A stretch of DNA of 6,726 nt. Origin: Deltaproteobacteria bacterium (GTDB taxonomy: Bacteria; Desulfobacterota; Desulfobacteria; Desulfobacterales; ETH-SRB1). Of this stretch, positions 5,911 to 6,726 are shown in pieces. The stretch lies in the NCBI GenBank assembly GCA_030627475.1, contig DAOURZ010000077.1, forward strand, positions 1-6,726. The letters run 5' to 3'. The notes beneath the pieces were generated by a model. It did not search any database and was not told the origin of the DNA. It saw only the letters and a list, made by a program, of their open reading frames with translations. The translations under genes were made by a program, and so were the position numbers. The first letter of the stretch is position 1; every line of letters starts with the position of its first letter.

Positions 5911-6378
5911 TTGGAAACAGTACCTATAACAAGAAAGGGTTATGAAGCCCTGAAGAAAGAAATAGAAAAGATAAAAAAAATTGATCGGCCCATGAATATA
6001 AAGGCAATTGAAGAGGCACGCGCACATGGGGATCTTAGTGAAAATGCTGAATTTGAAGCAGCCAAAGACAGACAGGCATTTATTGAAGGCCGATTGATGG
6101 AGGTAGGGTATAGGTTAGCCACTGCGGATATAATTGATCCCGATACTCTCCCAAAGGATCGCGCTGTATTTGCCAGCACGGTTGTCCTTGAAAATATTGA
6201 TACAGGTGAAACATTTGAGTATCAGCTTGTAGGTCCGTCTGAGGCTGATGTAGAAAAGGGCAGTATATCTATTTCTTCGCCTCTTGGTAAAGCAATTATA
6301 GGAAAAAAGCCGGGAGATGAGATAACGTTGATAGCTCCAGCCGGGAGAAGATGTTATGAATTGGTGGATATATTGTAG
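5911..6378 (+). CDS. greA: Transcription elongation factor GreA
   Basis: GreA enters the secondary channel of RNA polymerase and stimulates cleavage of backtracked RNA, rescuing stalled complexes. The 155-aa length is typical (about 155-160). An N-terminal antiparallel coiled coil spans about 1-75 and carries the conserved tip HGDLSENAE, with the acidic residues Asp41 and Glu44 that chelate the catalytic magnesium; both are present, which separates it from Gfh-type inhibitors. The C-terminal FKBP-like domain (about 80-155) includes the SPLGKAIIGKKPGDE block typical of the family. It starts at TTG behind AAGGAG. The gap from asd is mostly the heptamer repeat. rpoZ follows after 23 bp, so the two are probably cotranscribed. 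Confidence 0.97.
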   Translation: METVPITRKGYEALKKEIEKIKKIDRPMNIKAIEEARAHGDLSENAEFEAAKDRQAFIEGRLMEVGYRLATADIIDPDTLPKDRAVFASTVVLENIDTGETFEYQLVGPSEADVEKGSISISSPLGKAIIGKKPGDEITLIAPAGRRCYELVDIL

Positions 6379-6387
6379 AAAGAATAT

Positions 6388-6394
6388 AAGGAGG
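6388..6394 (+). promoter_or_regulatory. Ribosome binding site fixing the TTG start of rpoZ
   Basis: AAGGAGG, a full anti-Shine-Dalgarno match, lies 7 nt before the TTG at 6402. The product then begins MARITIDDCMKRV, as expected of omega subunits. Confidence 0.88.
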
Positions 6395-6401
6395 TTTGGC
6401 T

Positions 6402-6726
6402 TTGGCTCGTATTACAATTGATGACTGCATGAAACGCGTATCAAACCGTTTTTTGCTATGCAACATGGCGGTTAAGCGTGTAAGGCAGATCCGTGATGGT
6501 TCTGAATATCTGGTAAGTTCACTGAAAAATGAAGATATCGTTGTTTCTCTAAGAGAAATAGCCGCAGGCAAGATAATTTCACAGAAGAAAGAAGCAAAGG
6601 AAGAAGCAAAGAAAGCAAAGAAAGCAGTAAAGGAAGTAAAGGAAGAGAAGGAAGTAGAGGAAGTAAAGGAAGTAAAGGAAGAGAAGGAAGAGAAGGAAGA
6701 GAAGGAAGAGAAGGAAGAGAAGGAAG
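6402..6726 (+). CDS. rpoZ: RNA polymerase omega subunit, 3' end beyond the window
   Basis: Omega binds the beta-prime subunit and helps RNA polymerase assemble; in many bacteria it also forms part of a ppGpp site. The 108 residues visible contain the whole conserved core: MARIT-DDC at 1-9, SNRFLL at 14-19, the KRVRQIRDG helix at 25-33, and REIAAGKI at 51-58. After about residue 60, where a short omega would end, the frame continues without a stop as an almost purely Lys/Glu/Ala/Val tail that becomes repeating Glu-Glu-Lys. The start is TTG with a strong AAGGAGG. It is easily missed because no stop lies in the window and the start is not ATG. The core assignment is secure; the final length and the reality of the tail are not known. 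It follows greA by 23 bp. Confidence 0.93.
   Translation, partial: MARITIDDCMKRVSNRFLLCNMAVKRVRQIRDGSEYLVSSLKNEDIVVSLREIAAGKIISQKKEAKEEAKKAKKAVKEVKEEKEVEEVKEVKEEKEEKEEKEEKEEKE
6633..6726 (+). repeat. 9-bp tandem repeat encoding the RpoZ Glu/Lys tail
   Basis: Ten consecutive 9-bp units in frame with rpoZ start at 6633. The first five are variants (GAAGTAAAG, GAAGAGAAG, GAAGTAGAG, GAAGTAAAG, GAAGTAAAG). The next five, 6678-6722, are identical GAAGAGAAG, encoding Glu-Glu-Lys, and a sixth begins (GAAG, 6723-6726) at the window end. Weaker related units rich in GCAAAG extend back to about 6591. The pattern of diverged copies followed by identical copies suggests recent expansion at the 3' side. 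Confidence 0.9.

Overview
The window is about 6.7 kb of AT-rich bacterial chromosome (roughly 40% G+C by eye) carrying core metabolism and transcription genes, all on the + strand. Protein signatures and gene content suggest a deltaproteobacterium (Desulfobacterota), possibly a low-GC member of the Desulfobacterales. The hints are a short-form Psd overlapped by PssA, a LeuB-like enzyme next to Asd of a type I recall from Geobacter and relatives, and greA followed by rpoZ. This placement is inference from remembered sequences, not a search result.

Layout: (1) 1-1152, the C-terminal half of Lon protease, cut by the window start. (2) A short gap with a 13-bp-stem hairpin, then tsaB (1221-1904), needed for the tRNA t6A modification. 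(3) A promoter matching the sigma-70 consensus exactly (TTGACA, 17 bp, TATAAT) at 1908-1936, then psd and pssA, which overlap by 23 bp and together make phosphatidylethanolamine. (4) A 235-bp gap (pssA stop to leuB start) with degenerate 7-bp-periodic repeats and a weak promoter candidate. (5) A leuB-type dehydrogenase (3658-4722), then asd (4817-5839), both amino-acid biosynthesis genes. (6) greA (5911-6378) and the 5' part of rpoZ (6402 to the window end), both starting at TTG behind strong ribosome binding sites.

How the genes relate: psd and pssA form a complete two-step route from CDP-diacylglycerol and serine to phosphatidylethanolamine. leuB and asd serve branched-chain and aspartate-family amino acids, but no leuA, leuC or leuD is present. 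greA and rpoZ both act on RNA polymerase.

I found no new defence or mobile system. The most unusual content is non-genic or at gene edges: a family of 7-bp-periodic palindromic repeats (core ACNGT) in all three gaps from pssA to greA; an RpoZ subunit whose normal C-terminus runs into a Glu/Lys-rich tail encoded by a 9-bp tandem repeat that reaches the window end; and a LeuB-like enzyme with a Lys-Tyr pair where NAD-dependent isopropylmalate dehydrogenases have Asp-Ile.
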